Assembly: GCA_012845835.1 (NCBI GenBank)
Contig: JABAKD010000029.1
Location: 9,824,731 to 9,888,730 of the forward strand
DNA length: 64,000 nucleotides
Direction of reading: 5' to 3'
From: Undaria pinnatifida
Taxonomy: Eukaryota > Sar > Phaeophyceae > Laminariales > Alariaceae
The notes under the pieces are model-generated. The model worked only from the letters and a program-made list of their open reading frames with translations. It did no database searches and was not told the origin of the DNA. Position numbers and translations under genes: made by a program. This document shows, piece by piece, positions 43,820 to 54,499 of the stretch (position 1 is the stretch's first letter; every line of letters begins with the position of its first letter).

Positions 43820-44261
43820 AACGAGTGTCGTTATGACGGTTCGTTAATCCAACAGGGCGAACTCCCTCCTGCTCCTCCCCTTTTTTGTTTTTGCAAGCGG
43901 CCAGCGTTAAGCATCGCGCTGAAGAGGTCGATGGGCGGGCGGGCGGGCGGGCGGGCGGGCGGGGGGGGGGAGGGGGGGGAATTTTAACGGCGCGCTTGCT
44001 GCGTCGCTTGGTGTTAACTCTTTATGTGCATCCCCTTTTTGGGGGATAAACTACTTGGAATTAGTGTCGGGTACTTTGTTGCAAGAGTACAAGGGCTGAG
44101 ACGGTAGGCTCCGCGCGTCTCTCTTTTGCTCGTTGGTGGATTTCATGTCGTGCGTTGGCGCCACAACCTTGTTTTCTCTGTCCCCCCCCCGGCGGAGGAG
44201 GCATCGTACACACCATTTGACGAGTTTTATAGGACGAACAAGTGCTATTTTGAGCTGTTGT
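43820..44261. other. No gene; GGGC and poly-G tract
   Basis: A (GGGC)n run followed by poly-G occupies about 43932-43978. The rest has no coding support. Confidence 0.5.
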
Positions 44262-44690
44262 TATGAGAACAGCAGAGCGGAGCAGAGCAAAACTGAATGG
44301 AACGGAGAGCAGAGCGAACGCAGAGTATACCAATGCGACGCAGTGTAGAGCAATGCTGAGCAAATGAAGGCGAAGTAGAGCAAAACAAAGCAAGTGAAGC
44401 AAAGTGAAGCAAAGCAGAACAACGAAAGCGAAGCCAGCCAACGCAGACTCGACGCAGAGCCAGCGCAGAGCACACAGCAGAGCAAGCGGAGTCGCTCGAC
44501 GAGCAAAGCAGAGAACAGCAACGCAAACCAGAGCAGAATAGAGAGCAGAGCAAAGCAGGGCCGAGCACACAGCAGGGCAAAGCAAGGCTAAGCCGAGCAA
44601 CGCAGAGCAGGGACACGCAGGGCAAAACAGAGCAGAGTGAACGAGCGCCGAGCAGAGCACGGCAAACCAGAGCGACGCAGAGCACAGCAC
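44262..44690. repeat. Degenerate AGCAGAGC low-complexity array
   Basis: Short words GCAGAGCA, GAGCAAAGCA and GCAACGCAGA repeat over 430 bp with a loose 5-10 bp period. It opens long frames on the - strand rich in Leu, Cys, Ala and Ser (up to 241 codons), which are artefacts of the composition. Confidence 0.8.
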
Positions 44691-47220
44691 CCGCCCGGGT
44701 TCTTTCTCAACAAAGCGAGGGAGAGGGTTGAAATTCCAAATCACCATGGCAAACAGTAAACAGTGAAAGGGGTGGTTGAGGCGCACCTTGCGTTGTCACC
44801 AGCCTTTTCAAGGGTGCTGGGTGTTGATATGCCGTGGCAGTGGTCGTAGTACGTACAGTATAGTAGTAGTAATTGATTAATATAGTAGACGATGCTCTTT
44901 CTGGTGTCCCCACAATAATTACGTGTTTTATATTGCCGGTAGGTCGTACGCTGCATGGGAGCGGGTGGGGGAGGGGACTTGTATTTTTCGGTTGGAATAT
45001 AGATTTATTCGAAGTGGAGTGAAGTGTTGGGAGGTACGTGGAGCGAGAGGGAGAGAAGAAGCAGGGAGGGATGGAGGACGGGGGGGAGGGAACAAGGACG
45101 ACCATGGCTCCATGATGATTCTGCCATTTAATTCAATGTTATATGTACTTCTTCTTGCTGTGCTGTCTGCGCGGATGACGGACGTGACTGCCGCCACCGC
45201 AGCCGCCGCATTTGGCGGCATCGACTGTTAGCTGTAGCGCTTAGCGTCGTCTCCGTGAAGCAAGCGCGCAAGCCGTAGCAGTTTTAGTGGGTGGTAGTAA
45301 TTTTCAATAGTGGTAAGCGACCCCCCAAACTGTTGCAGAAATACCTACCTGATACACATATGTTTGATTGTTAATTTTATAAACACACCAGGTGTTGATT
45401 AACATGGTGCGCAGCATTGGCGCGTGTGTGGTTGTAGTCGATTTAGTACCTGCCGTACGGCCCCGCCCGTCCTTATCTCCCTGTCTGTCTTTTGTTTCCG
45501 CCTGTCTGTTCGTTTCTGTCCGTTCACTGCCTGTCGTCGTGGCGGCGTAGCAGAGCAGGGAAACCTCCTTCTCCGATAAAGGAGGTGGATATCTAGCTTT
45601 CTTTGACTTGGGCGTCAACGGCCTTGTTTTCGGGTCATGAACGCGATGAACTTGATTATGACCCCTTACGTTACCAACTAACGCAACGGCACGCACGGGA
45701 CACATTGCTATCACTTTTTTTTTTTAGTCACAGTGAGATCGCATTATTTTACTCGCTGCAGCTTAAGGGTGAACGTGTCGTAGCGTCACGTAAAATGCAA
45801 GGCCTCTTCTATGGTAGTAATATCCCTAGTACAGGTTGGTATGGTGGAGCCTTGCCACGTTAATAAGGGGGGGTACGTGTGGGCCCAAACATTTGCTTCT
45901 GACTGACGTGGTCCCTCAACTGCGGAACTACCCAGTAATAAATACCTTGGTACCAGGTACGAATATTATGTAGGTATGCATGTTTTTTACGATCATCTCA
46001 TTTAGTTAGATAGGTACTTCAGTATACATATATATGTGTGTTAGACTTTGGTTGGATATTGACCTCGGTTGGGCTGACGGGATTGATTGCCTGTCTGTCC
46101 GGTTGCGCGTCGTACAATCTATCTGTAAAAAGGAGCGGCCGGTGTATCGCGCAGCTTGCAAAGATGGTTATCGACCCCAGACTTATCGAACAACTCCTCA
46201 AAAGCCAGCTATTAATAGCTGACGTATATTATTGTTGTGACATACATACATAATAATATTGTTTCTTGTAAAAATATTTTTCAAATGTCATTTTTCGAGT
46301 AAACAAAATAATATTTATTTTGAAGGGTAGCCCGATATCGACACCACGTAGAACGAACCGCGCGGAATCGACGGGGTTCCATGAGACGCCCCACGGGGGA
46401 TGCCGTGGAACCCCGCGGTCATTTACGCGTGACCCCACCGCAGGCCATATGTAGCATCCCACGATGGAGTCCTGTACAGTAGTAGTTGGTTGGTCCGTGG
46501 AACACCGCGGGAAAAGAACAGCCCTGTCGGGCCTTGGGGATCCCTGAAGATATGATCCACGTATCATGGGGCACAGACAGGTACGGCCCGCACAGGTAGG
46601 TGTGCTTTTCGCTAACCAGCAGTCAGCTGACTGAGCAAAACCCAGTTGGATATAATTCTTCTCTTCCTTATCATTATCGTGCACAGGCTTTTTTTGCTCG
46701 ATTGGGTCAGGGTACGAGAGTCACCACAGACAGAGGGGGGAGAAGGGGGGCGGGGTGGTGGCAACTTGGTCACGGCCAAGCTGCAAGAACCGGCTCTCGA
46801 ACTGGCAAGGAATCTAACGCGTCATACCAAATGTCATCGGCAGCGCGCAAGCTGCTTTGAAAATTTCCTGCCGTACGTAAATCACTACGTACAGCAAAGC
46901 CTCGCGTGTGACGTGATGCTTACTTGAAGCAGAATATAGACCAACTCAAAACAAAGCCAATCGCGTAACGTGTATAGCAAGTCCCTAGTCTACATCTACG
47001 CGACCTAAAAAAGCTGTTGGGAATCCCTTTCCCCTCCCCTCCCCAACCCCCCCCCCCCTTCCAACACTCCGCCCTCCCCTAACTGGTTGTACGACTTACA
47101 GGATACAATTGATGAGCTGATATCAGATGCTTTTCCATCCACGGCTGAGCTGTCAGATTTTGTCCCCCTCAAAAACGGGTTTTATAGTTTCCGTGCACAG
47201 ACTGACTGACATCACCCTGT
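44691..47220. other. No supported gene
   Basis: One dispersed-repeat core (GCAGCTTGCAAAGATGG) lies at 46130-46210. A GC-richer stretch at 46325-46560 contains several GTGGAACCCCGC/GGGGTTCCA inverted words, suggesting a small hairpin-rich repeat. A C run lies at about 47047-47059. No coding frame is convincing. Confidence 0.45.
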
Positions 47221-47488
47221 TGTTAAATTAATAGGTGGGGGACACAGAGTGCCCCCTGCAGGTCTGCCAATTGGGTAGGTCCTCGGAGTACTCACTTTCG
47301 TTCCTTCGTAGAGATGTAGCTTTATTCGTTTCCACCAGAGCCCGGGATAGCTTCTGAGATCGGAGGCGCGTGCCTCCGATCTAATTCCTAACTTCCCCGA
47401 ATATAAACTGCCAACCTTATCATACGAAACCCATCCAAATGATCTCAAATTCGGATACCTACAGGCCTTTCGAGGCCGTATCTTAACA
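47221..47488 (-). repeat. LTR (3') of the 47-57 kb element
   Basis: On the - strand it opens TGTTAAGATACGG and ends TTTAACA. It aligns over its length with 15880-16150 at high identity, including a palindromic GAGGCACG(C/T)GCCTC patch. It contains AATAAAGC, a probable polyadenylation signal. The copy at 15880 is not close enough in sequence to be its pair. Confidence 0.8.
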
Positions 47489-48353
47489 CTAGCCCACCCT
47501 GATGAGTCGCATATGCAGAAATATGGGAGATTCGAGGAAACTCCGGTTCTACGAACTAGACCATGAGTCGAAGATGCGGCTCCTCAAACCCCACTCCCAC
47601 ACCTCTAACCGTCTGGCTATGGAGCCAGGAACACGCGAAGAAAAGCAGTAGAAAGAAAAGCAGACCCTACAGCAAGGCAATAGTCACCCATCAAAAACTT
47701 GCCGCATGCCGCCGGCGTGGCGGGGGGGCAGAAAAGGCTCTAGAACCTGCCGCATGCCGCCGGTGTGGCGGGGGGGGGGGGCAGGAAAGGCTCTACGGTA
47801 AACCAACCACAGAAAAGGTACTATGGCGAGGCGAGCCCTCGTCGATATGGAGGGGAACACAGGCGCTAACACAAGGGAGAAGTCATGCGAAAAACCTCCC
47901 GCGGGCCATCGGCAAGGCGGGGGGTTAGACGAGGAAACGACGAATACCCGGGATGGAAGATGTCAACACCTACAGCCCCGCTAGGGGAGGAAGTGTTTAG
48001 ACAAAAAAAATCAGAACAAATACAACACACAAAACATAAAAGATGACACACAGACCCGTACACTGGTCGCCCCCCGGCTCTGGGCTGAGGAGGGCGTCGG
48101 CAGGGCGAATTTGAACAATGACAAAAAGGCGACAGCCCTGCGCCTCAGATAGCGGCGTTTTACCCGAACCCTGACCCGGCACTGAGCAGGGGGTTCGGCT
48201 GGACAGAAAAGAGAAAAAAAAAAAAAAATGGAAAGAACCGCTCCAAAACTCGATGGAGACCCTCAGGACACTACGAACGACCCAAAGACAAAGACGCAAA
48301 ACTCATACCTAAAAAAATTGAAGAACTATCGAGAAGCGGTGGTGGCTTGGAAG
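47489..48353 (-). other. Region between integrase stop and LTR
   Basis: Non-coding part of the element. It contains a direct duplication of about 56 bp (47694-47806: TGCCGCATGCCGCCGG(C/T)GTGGCGGGG, then AAAGGCTCTA). A run of A is at 48211-48229. A polypurine tract next to the LTR is not obvious. Confidence 0.5.
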
Positions 48354-50285
48354 TCAACTGGCCACGGCCGCGCCTCGAGATTCGTCTACGTTACGTTGGA
48401 TTCCCCGAGGAAACGCACTAGCGATGTGAACTTGCAAGCACCAAGAGCCTCGTACGGCTCCCGTTGAAGTCGTGTAGCGCGCCGGGGGAAGAGGGAGTTT
48501 AATCGGTCCCGGGTCGTCCAGAAAGCGGACCAGGTATACCTTGTCCTCGGTAGTGCTCGCGCTGATTTTTCCTAGCCACCATAAACCATCGTCTCCCTTG
48601 TACCAAAAGTGGGCTCCCTTAGGAAGTACGGTGTCGTGGTAGCGACGGAGCCAATCGGTGCGGGAAACACAGGCGTAGCCCGGCGCTAGGAAACGTTCCC
48701 CGTTGTTGCGGGAGAGCTCACGCTGTGCCGCTCCGATCCGCATTCGGCAGTAAAGGCGGTTGGTTTGGCGGTGCTGGTCCGGGGTTCCGGTCCAATAACG
48801 CAAGATGTGCGAGCGGGAGAGGTGGAGGTCCATTTCCCGCTCCCAGGACGGTTCGGAGAGTCCCGCCCAATGCGTCTTGTATAGCACCGTGATGATGCCA
48901 CCTCGCCCCCGTACCGACTGATGACCAGTGATCTGCTCCACCTCCAGCCGTTGGAGGGGAGTCGAAACGTCGTCTTGAGTGACGTGGTACGGCGGGGACG
49001 TCTTGGAAAATTTGTTGAGCACATACTGTGTCAGCCCCGCCGGTAGGTATTTGGGCATGTCCCCGCTGTCGTGGGGGTTGGCACAGGGTTTGCAGCGCTC
49101 GATTGCCACACGCTGACGAGCGTCCGAACCAGGCAGGTCGGAAGGCAGATCCAAATAAAGGAGGTTGCTCCCGAGCGGCGAGCCGTCCGGGGTCTCGGCG
49201 GCGGAGCAGGGACCGACGGCCAGGACCTTGTATGGGCCCGTCCAGTTAAGCGCGAGTTTGGCCTTGAGTACCTTGGCGTCGGTATTCGCCTTCGCACCCT
49301 GGCGGATGGTAGAGGCAGAATTGTATACCCATGCCCAACCATCCACAGTGAAATTAGGTGCTGGACGCAGCGCGTCGGCGAGGGCGGAGTTTCTGCGGTC
49401 AACACGGGAAACGGTGAGGGCGTGGTGTGCGCGGACAATGTCGTTCGCGCGTTTTTGCCGGTCGGTGGCCAAATCGCAATAGGCCAGGAGGTCACGGGCC
49501 AGACTCTGGTGTCCCACGACACGTTTGCGGTCGAAAATCGTCAGGGGGAGCCGTGGGAGTCTGCCCATGTGGACCTCGTCGGGCGCCAAACCCGTCGCCG
49601 CGCTGACAGAGTTGTTGTAAGCGAATTCGACGTGGGGCAGATGCAAGTCCCAGTCGTCTTGTCGCTCGTTGACGACCATAGCCAGAATTTGTGCCATAGT
49701 TTGATTTACCCGCTCAACGCCCCGGTTACAGTTGGGATGGTAGGAGCTTGTATCATGCTTGTGTACACCTAACAACTGATATACAGCTTGTGAAAGCTTG
49801 GAGCAGAACTGCAGTCCGTTGTCCGAGAGTATGGTGCGCGGGCACCCCCACAAGGGTATGTATTGGTTCACCAGGATATTGGCTGTACCTTCCGCGGTGA
49901 ACTCAGCGGCAGTGACGGGGAACATGTCGGCCCGACGACTGAAGCGATCGGTGAACAGCAGGATGTAGGTGTTGCCTCGTGGTGTGACCGGAAGGGGGCC
50001 GAAGTAGTCAACACTGACGGCGATACCTGGACCTTCCGGCAGAGGCATTGTGATGATGGGCCAGCGGACAGTCAGCCGTGGGGTTATCCGCGCTTGGCAC
50101 TTCAAGCAGTGGCGAAGCCACCACCGGGTACACACACTCATGCCAATCCACCAATAAAAACGCTCCAGCATGCGCAACGTGCGCGTGGTGCCAAGGTGGC
50201 AGGAGGCCGTCGAGTGGCAAGCTTGCATGATCCAAGGGCGCATGAGCAGGGGAACGTAGATGCGAACTGGCTCGTCGTTTAGCAA
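48354..50285 (-). CDS. Ty3/gypsy integrase with chromodomain and Tudor-like tail
   Basis: An open frame of 643 residues. Order: H2C2 zinc-binding domain (H24, H30, C60, C63), DDE catalytic core (D93 in SVDYFGPLP, D155 in LSDNGLQF, E191 in VERVNQ; D to E spacing of 35), then a GPY-type region (about 340-360, NWTGPYKVL). A chromodomain follows at about 446-498 (VLYKTHWAGLSEPSWERE). The C-terminal part (about 560-625) reads FWYKGDDGLWWLGKI, YLVRFLDDPGP and GSWCLQ, like a Tudor or SH3-type reader. Integrase inserts the element cDNA; chromodomains steer it to chromatin marks. The frame begins just after a break: the upstream pre-integrase segment is in another frame. All three catalytic acids are present. 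Confidence 0.9.
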   Translation of the reverse strand: MLNDEPVRIYVPLLMRPWIMQACHSTASCHLGTTRTLRMLERFYWWIGMSVCTRWWLRHCLKCQARITPRLTVRWPIITMPLPEGPGIAVSVDYFGPLPVTPRGNTYILLFTDRFSRRADMFPVTAAEFTAEGTANILVNQYIPLWGCPRTILSDNGLQFCSKLSQAVYQLLGVHKHDTSSYHPNCNRGVERVNQTMAQILAMVVNERQDDWDLHLPHVEFAYNNSVSAATGLAPDEVHMGRLPRLPLTIFDRKRVVGHQSLARDLLAYCDLATDRQKRANDIVRAHHALTVSRVDRRNSALADALRPAPNFTVDGWAWVYNSASTIRQGAKANTDAKVLKAKLALNWTGPYKVLAVGPCSAAETPDGSPLGSNLLYLDLPSDLPGSDARQRVAIERCKPCANPHDSGDMPKYLPAGLTQYVLNKFSKTSPPYHVTQDDVSTPLQRLEVEQITGHQSVRGRGGIITVLYKTHWAGLSEPSWEREMDLHLSRSHILRYWTGTPDQHRQTNRLYCRMRIGAAQRELSRNNGERFLAPGYACVSRTDWLRRYHDTVLPKGAHFWYKGDDGLWWLGKISASTTEDKVYLVRFLDDPGPIKLPLPPARYTTSTGAVRGSWCLQVHIASAFPRGIQRNVDESRGAAVAS

Positions 50286-51685
50286 AGCAAGCAGCTCGCC
50301 CCACAGAGTTCGGTTTGTCGGAGCTTGTTGGCGGTAGTGTCGGGTTACGGACGAGTAGGACGATGTCGTCGTCGGTTGTATGTAGTCGACCCTTACCCGC
50401 CAGCTCCTGGATGTCTGAGAGGGAGGGACGCTTGTGCAAGAGGTAGCACGCCAAAAAGTCGGGCGGCAGGACCGATTGCCGGCCGATAGAAACGTAACGC
50501 ATCATGGCGTGGCACGTCGGCTCAGCGTGCTGCTCTCGCTTCCAATCGTAATGCGAATAACGCGCGACGGAATCAGCGAAACGCAATTCAGCAGCGTTGC
50601 GAAGGGCGTCCGCCCTTGTATATGCGGTCGGCGTGCCACCAGGAGAAGGCGTGAGCCGTAAGAGAGGAGTTCCCATATAGGCTCTGCGAGGTCGCGGTCG
50701 GACGGCAGTGGCACCGTGCGGACCGGCGAGTCGACAAGAGCAGGGGTCGCGGCGGCGACGGGGTCGGCTGCGGCCGTGGAACTCGCGACGGGGTTGTACT
50801 TCGTCCGCAAGATGGCCGAGGGGCCCCGCCGGGCCCGAATCCATAATCTACAGCGGGAGTGCATTACCCGTTGTTATCGCTGTTCGTCGGCGCGTCGTCG
50901 ACGACGGAGGGGCTGGAGTGCCAAGCATGGCGGAGACGGACACAGTCGAACCGGTGGTCGCGGCGGGGGCCGTCTCCTGTAAAGAACTCCGGGATAGATA
51001 AGTCGGCTGTGCGATGGGCGTCGCTGCAGCCAGGGCTTCTGCGGAGCCCGTGCCGCCCTCGATGGGTATGGCAAAGACCGAAGCGAAAACAGTGTCGGCG
51101 GCAGGTGAAATCGACCCGGCCGGTACAGCCTTCGGTAGTGGCGACGGAGGCAGAAACACGAGCGACGAATCTCCCCGGGGAAACAGAAAGGCCGTCAATC
51201 CTTATACGTGGCTCGTGTTTGCGAAAATCGTGAAACGCGGTAGAGGTGAGAGGGAGCCCACCCAAGGCAGCATGTTCAGTGCGGGGCACGAGCCCACCCA
51301 AGACAGTGCTTTCGGCGAGGGGTTCGAGTCCACCCAAAGCAGTGCTTTCCGTGTGGGGCACGAGCCCACCCAAGACAGTGCTTTTGGCGAGGGGCGCGAG
51401 TCCACCCGAACCGACTCCTGGGATCGGCGAGGGGGGAGCGCGCAGCCCGCGGGTCCGTAGGAGGTAGATACCGCTATCTCCAACGGGGTTGAGGCTTGTC
51501 AACCCCACGAGGTTGAATTTTTCCAAGCCACTGCGGTCGTACTCCGTAGCGGGCTCTGGAAAACGGGCCGGAAAAATCGGCGATGCCCTTGGCGCTGCCT
51601 TTGCGGTACTCGAGTGTGCAATCGAACGCGGTGACGAACTCAAGCTACCGCTGGACTCGTGCATTGAGGGTCCCCACTTTGCCAA
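50286..51685 (-). pseudogene. Pre-integrase segment of pol, frame-broken
   Basis: From about 50660 down to 50290 the - strand reads a segment like the linker between RNase H and integrase in gypsy pol (AELRFADSVARYSHYDWK, then RPSLSDIQELAGKGRL). It is out of frame with the integrase start. From 51685 to 50864 there is a separate low-complexity frame with 12-residue repeats. No F/Y-x-DD box of reverse transcriptase and no RNase H motif was found on this strand, so the catalytic middle of pol seems deleted or lies in another gene. Confidence 0.5.
51254..51412. repeat. 36-bp tandem repeat, about 4.4 copies
   Basis: Units start at 51254, 51290, 51326, 51362 and 51398 (partial), each GAG(C/T)CCACCCAARRCAGYR then TTY and a GGGG word. 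The period is a multiple of three, so the - strand reads a 12-residue repeat (STVLGGLVPHTE, STALGGLEPLAE). It sits within the element's frame-broken region. Confidence 0.9.
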
Positions 51686-51733
51686 TGCTCTCTTATGTAT
51701 TGTGGCCGGAGGATATGCGGAACTTTGTTCCCC

Positions 51734-51964
51734 TCAGTATCCTCGGAGGTGTTTGGGAACCCAAGCAATGCTGCCGGTCCCCAAATCTTTAGGAGTCCAG
51801 TGCCTCTCCAAGTCGAGCGTTGCTCGACTGATAAACGCGATTTTCATAGTGAACAAAACGTCGTCCAGCGTCACAGTACCCTCGACGAAACAGGGGCAGT
51901 GTTCTGACATCGCAAGGTCAGGGCCGACGCTAAAAGCTATCTCCACAACTTCACGGCTTTTCAT
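51734..51964 (-). pseudogene. Unassigned segment downstream of the NADAR-like region
   Basis: The - strand frame reads EVVEIAFSVGPDLAMSEH, then FVEGTVTLDDVLFTMK and further natural-looking sequence to a stop at 51734. It probably continues the protein of the NADAR-like region after a frameshift. A retroviral-type aspartic protease motif (D-S/T-G) is not visible. Function unknown. Confidence 0.4.
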
Positions 51965-52122
51965 TGGCCAACGCGCCCGAGAAATAGGTCGGAAACGCCG
52001 AAGGGGAAGCTTTGCGAGCGCTGGCCGCTGTGAACGGTCTGGTTGCGGCGCGGACGAGATTTCTTGGTTCTTGCACTCGCAGTGCAGGTGCGGAACCGAC
52101 TAGGGGAGGCCGGGTGCGCCGA

Positions 52123-52617
52123 CCCGGTCTCATTGTCGCAAATAGCTGCGCGAACGGCAGAAAGGGCCTCACCGAGCAAGTTTTCCTCTCCCCTGGCATG
52201 GGCTGTTGGCCCTGGGACCATCAGCCCGGAGACCAACGCCCCACACTGGGTTCAGAGGGCAGGATTCAGCCAGAAGCTTGTTGTCAGAGCTCAAAAGGTG
52301 ACTTTTTTTTTTTTTTTTTTTTTTTTTCTTGTGGCTGAATTCTGCGTGAATTTGGCGTAGGTGTCAGGTGACACGGCGTTTTGCTTCTCCCTGTCCCCAA
52401 CAGCGGAGTCAAAGTTGTGCACGCCTCGACCGATGCGTTTGCGTGTGCTTGGACGAGGCGACGACATAATGAGCCCCACTGCTCGATGGTCTTGCAAAAA
52501 CTTGGTCTTTTCGGCCATCATGTCCTGCTCCGCGCAAGAATATGATACGTCGTCCACGGCAAACGACGAAGGGGACCAGGGTGGAAAATAGGATGGGAGC
52601 TGCCAGAATAACACCAC
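52123..52617 (-). pseudogene. NADAR (DUF1768/YbiA)-like domain, frame-broken
   Basis: The first part (52617-52330) reads VLFWQLPS, FAVDDVSYSCAEQDMMAEK, KFLQDHRA, IGRGVHNFDSAV and YAKFTQN, matching the order of NADAR motifs (E in AEQ-x-MM; GR-x-V-x-x-F; KF-x-QN). A run of T (A on this strand, about 52302-52327) interrupts the frame. The second part reads LLSSDNKLLAES, NPVWGVGLRAD and, after another shift, NLLGEALSAVRAAI, matching LL-x-TG, WG-x-G and NLLG-x-AL-x-x-VR of the family. NADAR enzymes remove ADP-ribose from modified guanine or related N-glycosides. Here the D before WG is N-P. The copy is not expected to be active. Confidence 0.75.
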
Positions 52618-52654
52618 TTGGCTGTGGAGTATTCGAGAGAAGGGTCAAAATCCG

Positions 52655-53480
52655 TGTTGAAATTTGGGCCTGCAATGTCCCCGTCCAGGAACACCAGGCC
52701 TCGGGAGCACGACGCGAATCCGAACCCGTGGTATCTCGCCTCGGGTCTTTCTTCGCTCGTTGGCGGAAAAGCGCGAGAATCCGCTCTAACTGCGCCCGAA
52801 AAATGGCAAAAACCGACGGTGCCAACCCGTCGGTAGCCTCGTTCGGCATTTGTGGGTCTGCAATGTCCCCTTTTGGGAACACCAGTCCTCGGCTACTTGG
52901 GCGTGTAATGTCCCCTTGCGGGAGCACCAGGCCTCAGGAGCAACATGCGAGTCCGAACCTGGGGTTTCTCGCCTCGGGTCCTCCTCACTCGCTGGCGGAA
53001 ACTCGTAAGAAGCCGCCCTCATTGCACCCGAAAACGAGTCCAACACCGACGGTGCCAACCCGTCGGTAGCCTCGTTTGGCATTTGGGTCTGCAATGTCCC
53101 CGTCTGGGAACACCAGTCCTCGGCTCTTTGGCCTGTAATGTCCCCTTGCGGGGGCACCAGGCCTCGGGAGCAACATGCGAGTCCGAACCTGGGGTTTCTC
53201 GCCTCGGGTCCTCCTCACTCGCTGGCGGAAACTCGTAAGAAGCCGCCCTCATTACACCCGAAAAAGAGTCCAACACCGACGGTGCCAACCCGTCGGTAGC
53301 CTCTTTGGGCATTTGGGTCTGTAATGTCCCCGTCTGGGAACACCAGTCCTCGGCTCTTTGGGCCTGTAGTGTCCCCCTCAGGAACACCAGGCCTCGGGAG
53401 CACGACGCGAGTCCGAACCCACGGTTTCTCGCGTCGTGGCCTCTTCGCTTTTTGGCGTATAATCGCAAGAAAACTGCTCC
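52655..53480. repeat. About 230-bp tandem array inside the retroelement
   Basis: The word CAGGCCTC(G/A)GGAGCA recurs at 52696, 52929, 53159 and 53389, giving a period of 230-233 bp. Each unit has ATGTCCCC(G/T)T-x-GGGAACACCAG, TTCTCGC and a palindromic GACGGTGCCAACCCGTCGGT word. On the - strand each unit reads TGTLQ(A/T)Q and ATDGLAPSVL. A partial unit is present at about 17010-17135 in the truncated relative, so the motif predates the array. Confidence 0.85.
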
Positions 53481-54499
53481 AACTGCGCCCAAAGGGGCAG
53501 GGGCTCTGAGCTGTTTCTGCTTGACGAGAGGCGCGATTCTTCCGTAAATTTACGGGAATAGCGTCCAGCTGATCAGGCTGGAGGCCGTGGAGTCACCACT
53601 GGCCCGTCGCGCAGTGTCGGATCTTCTTCCTGTGCCACTGGGGCAGACGTAGCCTGAAACACGTGGGTTAGCGTGTTAAAAGACGAAGCAGGGTCCGTAA
53701 ACCCTGTGGGCGTCTTCTGGAGCGGGGCTCGGGCAAGGCAATAATATTTTTACCCGAGGAGGCTCTCTTCCGTTATGTCTCTTGGAGAAGGGAGACGAGG
53801 TAGCTAATCTTGTCGACTCCTCCTTGATGGAAAAAAGGACAGAGCGCCCGCTCTTATCGCGAGCAAACACTGGATCGAGCCTCGCAAAAGATCTCGGTGT
53901 TTTAGTGTTGGCCTTCCCACACCTCAAATCGACCGCCACCTCGTGGTCAGAAAAAGTGTTTCGAGGGTCGACCGTCCCACACCTCAAACCGACCGCCACC
54001 GCCTGGTCAGGGAGAGGGGGGGATGCACACATACGCGTAAAAAGGCGACGCGCCGTCGCTGCAGCTATATTGTTGCGCGGCGCGTACCTAGAGGGGGAGC
54101 GCGCAAAGCGCAGGCTCCCGTGCCATGGTTGATGGGGGCGGCGTTTGGAGCGCGTACCCCCATTGCTGAGTTTATGCCGCGGCTGAGGGAAACGGCGCTG
54201 GAAGCGCGGTTCCCGTTGCCGAACTCAGACCATGACCGAGGGGAACGTCGCTGAAAGCGCGCGTTCTCGCCGTCGAAAAAGAAAGAAAAGAAAAAAAATT
54301 ACCTGGCTGGAGGAAACCACGCTTGAAGCGCTAGTTTCCGCCGCCGGTACTACGCCGTGAGAATCGTCCGCAGACGGCGTAGGAGCCCGTAGGCTCTTGA
54401 CAGAGGCAATCTGTGCTGCGTTTCTGGACAGGCTAGCAACAGAACACGAGCATTTCCTGAAACCAAAATAGGTACCCCCCGACAGTGTTGTCGACGGTG
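53481..54499 (-). other. Linker between gag and the tandem array
   Basis: The - strand carries SGRSVLFSIKEESTRLATSS and GYVCPSGTGRRS segments that match the 16.5-16.9 kb part of the truncated relative. A 54-bp direct duplication (CCCACACCTCAAA-x-CGACCGCCACC) lies at 53918-54010. Frames are broken; no enzyme motif is seen. Confidence 0.5.

Noticed and set aside
44061-44786. 241-codon - strand frame rich in Leu, Cys and Ala
   Set aside because: It follows an AGCAGAGC-type low-complexity array; all three frames on that strand are open, as expected from composition.
49071-49772. 233-codon + frame opposite the integrase
   Set aside because: The - strand frame has the full H2C2, DDE and chromodomain order, so the + frame is a shadow.
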